From assembly GCA_025997155.1 (NCBI GenBank), contig BNUF01000091.1:1-9045 (forward strand): a stretch of 9,045 bases of DNA, given 5' to 3'. This document shows positions 6,710 through 9,045 of the stretch, piece by piece; position 1 is the first letter of the stretch; each line of letters starts with the position of its first letter. The stretch is from Clostridia bacterium (lineage in GTDB: Bacteria; Bacillota; Clostridia; Lachnospirales; WQUN01). The notes under the pieces were generated by a model. That model was not told the DNA's origin. It was given only the letters and a program-made list of their open reading frames with translations, and did no database searches. Position numbers and translations under genes: made by a program.

Positions 6710-7461
6710 AATTGCTGTTTGCGCGTTACCTTGCCCAAAGTGTCGAAAATCTTTCGCTCGGCTCGTCGCCTGTACACAGAGTTCACCCGACGGCGAAACT
6801 CGTCGTCACGTTACTCTACCTGTTCGCCGTCGTGTCCCTCCAAAATATCGGCGTACTCCTGCCGTTTTTTATATACCCCGCCGTGCTTATGAATCTGTCG
6901 GGGTCGCCGTACAGACTGCTTTTTTCGCGTGTGCTGATTGCGTTGCCGTTCCCCCTTTTCGGCGGTATATTCAACTTGTTTATAATGAAAGAACCCGTGT
7001 ATATCGGGGCTTTTGCCGTCACCACGGGCTTGATTTCGTTTATTTCTATAATGATAAAAACAATACTTTCAGTTACGGCTGTCCTGATACTTATAGCAAC
7101 GACTTCGTTTGTCGACATAATGTACTCGTTGCGAAAATTCCCTAACGTGATTTGTATCGTTTTTATGCTAACATACAGATATCTTTGGATTTTGCTGGAC
7201 GAGACTGCGCAAATGTACACCGCGTATATGTTGCGTTCGCCCGAAAAATCCATTAAATTCGGCGACATAGGCAGTTTTTTGGGTCAGCTGATACTTCGGA
7301 GTTTTGCCCACGCCTCGCGGATTTACGCGGCTATGAAATGCCGCGGGTTTAACGGAGCTTACACGGCGTTATGCCGGAAAAAATTCGGGGCGTATGACTT
7401 TTTGTATGTAATAATATGGGCGTTTTTGATTGTTTTCTTGCGGGAGGCGCGTTTTGCTTAG
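6706..7461 (+). CDS. cbiQ: ECF transporter transmembrane (T) subunit CbiQ
   Basis: This 251-residue membrane protein is the energy-coupling T component that links CbiM to the ATPase. Hydrophobic segments are visible at about 30-62, 72-94, 105-135, 148-165 and 229-246. The two cytoplasmic coupling motifs of the family are present in A-x3-R-(S/G) form: Ala173-Arg177-Ser178 and Ala209-Arg213-Gly214, the second continuing to Phe (RGF). The N-terminal PVHRVHPTAKL (22-32) is also typical. Length is normal for CbiQ. The ATG shares four bases with the cbiM stop, so the two are probably coupled in translation. The gene runs 8 bases past the preferred cbiO start. No ribosome site of its own is obvious. 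It could serve a nickel rather than a cobalt system. Confidence 0.9.
   Translation: MKLLFARYLAQSVENLSLGSSPVHRVHPTAKLVVTLLYLFAVVSLQNIGVLLPFFIYPAVLMNLSGSPYRLLFSRVLIALPFPLFGGIFNLFIMKEPVYIGAFAVTTGLISFISIMIKTILSVTAVLILIATTSFVDIMYSLRKFPNVICIVFMLTYRYLWILLDETAQMYTAYMLRSPEKSIKFGDIGSFLGQLILRSFAHASRIYAAMKCRGFNGAYTALCRKKFGAYDFLYVIIWAFLIVFLREARFA
7442..7447 (+). promoter_or_regulatory. Ribosome binding site that decides the cbiO start
   Basis: GGGAGG lies 6 bases before a TTG at 7454. The longer alternative, TTG at 7430, would place this site inside the gene and add eight unconserved residues. The site therefore supports 7454. Confidence 0.65.
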
Positions 7462-8104
7462 TATACAAGAGCTTTCCGCCGAAATCGACAATGTTTTGAT
7501 ACTTCAAAATATATCCTGCGAATTGGAGCAGGGGAGCAAGACGGCGTTAATCGGGGCGAACGGCGCGGGGAAATCGACTCTGCTCCTCGCGGTCGCTGGC
7601 GTTATCCCGCCGAAATTCGGGACAATCGACGCCAAAAACGTCGGTATGGTTTTCCAAAATCCCGACGACCAGCTTTTTATGCCGACAGTACAGGACGATA
7701 TATCTTTCGGGCTTCGGAACTACAACGTCCCCGAAGAGGAAGTCAGCTTGCGGGTTTCTGAAATTTTGGGGAAATTCGGCATAACCCATTTGCGGGACAG
7801 ACTGACCCACAGACTTTCGGGCGGGGAAAAAAGAATAGCCGCGCTCGCGGGGGTGCTTGTGATGCGTCCTTCGGTGCTTCTCCTAGACGAACCCACGTCT
7901 TTTCTCGACCCGAAATCAACCCGCGTTCTTATGGAATTACTAAAAGGCATCGACACGACAATGCTGATTGCCACCCACGACCTTGTTTTCGCGGACAATA
8001 TGTGCGACAGCGCGATATTACTCAAAGAAGGCACGTTGTACAAAAACGGAAATTGCCGCGAAATTTTGTCGGATAAGGACGCGCTGGCGTATTGCGGACT
8101 CTAG
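7454..8104 (+). CDS. cbiO: ECF transporter ATP-binding subunit CbiO
   Basis: From the TTG at 7454 this is a 216-residue ABC ATPase that powers cobalt or nickel uptake with CbiM and CbiQ at the inner face of the membrane. Motifs in order: Walker A GANGAGKST (34-42), Q-loop FQNPDDQLF (67-75, the form typical of ECF ATPases), ABC signature LSGGEKR (121-127), Walker B LLLDEPT (142-148) and switch histidine ATHD (His175). All catalytic residues are present. It is shorter than many CbiO proteins (about 270 residues) because it lacks the usual C-terminal extension after the H-loop region. It overlaps cbiQ by 8 bases, and its stop overlaps the convergent glycosylase gene by 4 bases. Only one ATPase gene is present, consistent with a dedicated (group I) ECF transporter. 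Confidence 0.92.
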   Translation: MLSIQELSAEIDNVLILQNISCELEQGSKTALIGANGAGKSTLLLAVAGVIPPKFGTIDAKNVGMVFQNPDDQLFMPTVQDDISFGLRNYNVPEEEVSLRVSEILGKFGITHLRDRLTHRLSGGEKRIAALAGVLVMRPSVLLLDEPTSFLDPKSTRVLMELLKGIDTTMLIATHDLVFADNMCDSAILLKEGTLYKNGNCREILSDKDALAYCGL

Positions 8105-8949
8105 CTTTTGCCAATCTTAAGACTTCGCGCATAATAAAAAAGATACTGCTGGGCGTATCCTCCGTATTCCCCAAATTTCTCCGCCGCCCATTTTTCGATT
8201 TCGTTATTCCCCTCGGGAAAATAAAAATGCTCGACGACGCGCCTCACCCACACGTCAACAGGAAAACTTGCACGTTTCCCGAAAGAAAACAAGAGAATAC
8301 AGTTCGAAACCTTCGCTCCTATCCCCTTAGTATCCAGCAATTCTCTTTTTATCTCGCCATACGAATCGTCACAATTTATGTTTATCAAATTGTTTTGTAT
8401 CCGATATACCGCGTCCGCCAAATATTTCGCGCGAAATCCCACGCGCAATTCGTTGAAATCGTACTCGCTAAGTTTCGCCAAAATAGAGATATCGGGAAAG
8501 GCGTACTCCCCGCCTATGTCCGCGCCGTACTTTTCGCACAAATTCCCTATGCACTTTTTTATGCGCGGAATCTGGTTGTTTTGGGAAATGATAAACGACA
8601 AAATACACTCAAACCGTTCTTGATTAAGTATCCGTATGCCGCCGCCGAATTCTACCGCCTTTTTCATAACCTCGTCTTTTGACAGGAATTTCTTGATTTC
8701 GGAGTAATCACGCTCCAAGTCGAAATAGCCCGCCCAGATTTTTTCAAACTCCAAAAGGGAGCAAGGCGAAAACAGCACCTCGCCGCCCGATTGCGTAACC
8801 CGCAAAACCCTCCCGTGTGCCGCGATTTTGTAATCCTTTTCGCCCAGCTTAGAGAATCTGAAACATTGCCCGCACTCCAAAATATGTTCTATATCAAAAC
8901 TGTCGAACTCCGTCATTTTTACGCCGTTGCCTGCCGCCTCATATTTCAC
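8101..8949 (-). CDS. ogg: 8-oxoguanine DNA glycosylase/AP lyase, OGG1 family
   Basis: This 282-residue protein is a base-excision repair enzyme of the HhH-GPD superfamily that removes 8-oxoguanine opposite C and cleaves the abasic site. The N-terminal OGG_N-like region has CGQCFRF (26-32). The catalytic domain has LSFIISQNNQIPRI (117-130, the counterpart of the Ser-Ser-Asn-Asn-Asn motif of OGG1) and the helix-hairpin-helix LLDTKGIGAKVSNCI (204-218). Lys213 in GAKVS matches the Schiff-base lysine, and Asp232 in FPVDVW matches the catalytic aspartate. Both are needed for bifunctional activity. The GTG start at 8949 has AGGGG (8962-8958) 8 bases upstream. An internal ATG at residue 12 has a weaker site and is the alternative. 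A DNA-3-methyladenine glycosylase label is less likely given the lysine and the Q-C-F-R-F motif. The gene probably follows the unidentified partial gene to its right, which ends 20 bases upstream. Confidence 0.88.
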   Translation of the reverse strand: MKYEAAGNGVKMTEFDSFDIEHILECGQCFRFSKLGEKDYKIAAHGRVLRVTQSGGEVLFSPCSLLEFEKIWAGYFDLERDYSEIKKFLSKDEVMKKAVEFGGGIRILNQERFECILSFIISQNNQIPRIKKCIGNLCEKYGADIGGEYAFPDISILAKLSEYDFNELRVGFRAKYLADAVYRIQNNLININCDDSYGEIKRELLDTKGIGAKVSNCILLFSFGKRASFPVDVWVRRVVEHFYFPEGNNEIEKWAAEKFGEYGGYAQQYLFYYARSLKIGKS

Positions 8950-8969
8950 AAAAATTACCCCTGTTCAAA

Positions 8970-9044
8970 TTATAAAACATATACGTTTACTTGTTTCACG
9001 CCGTAATCGTTCGCCGTTTTAAAGGATTCGTAGTATAAATCGAC
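8970..9044 (-). CDS. C-terminal tail of an unidentified gene (5' part beyond window)
   Basis: One minus-strand frame is open from the window edge to a TAA at 8972-8970 and reads VDLYYESFKTANDY, then GVKQVNVYVL. The composition looks like real protein, and the position, 20 bases before the glycosylase gene on the same strand, suggests a shared transcript. I cannot recognise the family from 24 residues. The other two minus-strand frames also carry stops here, so this is the best but not the only reading. Confidence 0.4.
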   Translation of the reverse strand, partial: VDLYYESFKTANDYGVKQVNVYVL

Positions 9045-9045
9045 G

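Noticed and set aside
7430..7453. Longer cbiO start at TTG 7430
   Set aside because: The added residues are not typical of the family and contain the GGGAGG site that serves the TTG at 7454.
8969..8995. Promoter for ogg with TATAAT on the minus strand at 8974-8969
   Set aside because: No acceptable -35 box lies 16-18 bases upstream, and the implied start would leave almost no leader before the ribosome site. Co-transcription with the upstream gene is simpler.

Overview
The window looks like chromosomal DNA from an anaerobic, probably uncultivated member of the Bacillota (Clostridia-like). The clues are an [FeFe]-hydrogenase-type sensor, a membrane-anchored protein with a BofC C-terminal-like domain, a clostridial-type AsnB, an ECF cobalt/nickel importer, GTG/TTG starts and strong AGGAGG-type ribosome sites. 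Coding density is very high: no gene-free stretch reaches 150 bases. I saw no tRNA, rRNA, CRISPR array or insertion sequence.

Left end (1-763): two pieces of one cysteinyl-tRNA synthetase gene (cysS) face each other. The N-terminal piece (residues 1-152, HIGH motif) is on the minus strand. A middle/C-terminal piece carrying the KMSKS-type motif is on the plus strand. They meet at about 300-330 in a fold-back junction. This is either an inversion that destroyed this copy or an inverted chimera from amplification or assembly, and nothing left of the junction should be taken as true genomic order.

Minus-strand unit (3101 to 750, then cysS): a 783-residue protein joins two [4Fe-4S] ferredoxin motifs, an H-cluster [FeFe]-hydrogenase-like domain, a four-cysteine Fe-S domain, a GAF-like region and a complete GGEEF diguanylate cyclase. 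All four H-cluster cysteines are present, but the proton-relay cysteine is serine, as in sensory hydrogenases. The likely role is H2 or redox sensing converted into c-di-GMP. Its stop codon overlaps the cysS start.

Centre (3250-5672): a divergent, complete glutamine-dependent asparagine synthetase runs rightwards and ends tail-to-tail, with a 4-base stop-codon overlap, against a BofC-domain membrane protein on the minus strand.

Right half (5693-8104): a consensus sigma-70-type promoter drives a compact cbiM-cbiQ-cbiO operon for an ECF-type cobalt or nickel importer. All three genes overlap. The leader RNA can fold into a long hairpin that buries the cbiM ribosome site. cbiO again ends in a 4-base stop-codon overlap with a minus-strand OGG1-type 8-oxoguanine DNA glycosylase. 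The last 75 bases hold the tail of an unidentified minus-strand gene.

The best candidates for new biology are the hydrogenase-like/diguanylate cyclase fusion and the structured cbiM leader. The cysS fold-back is the main caution about assembly quality.
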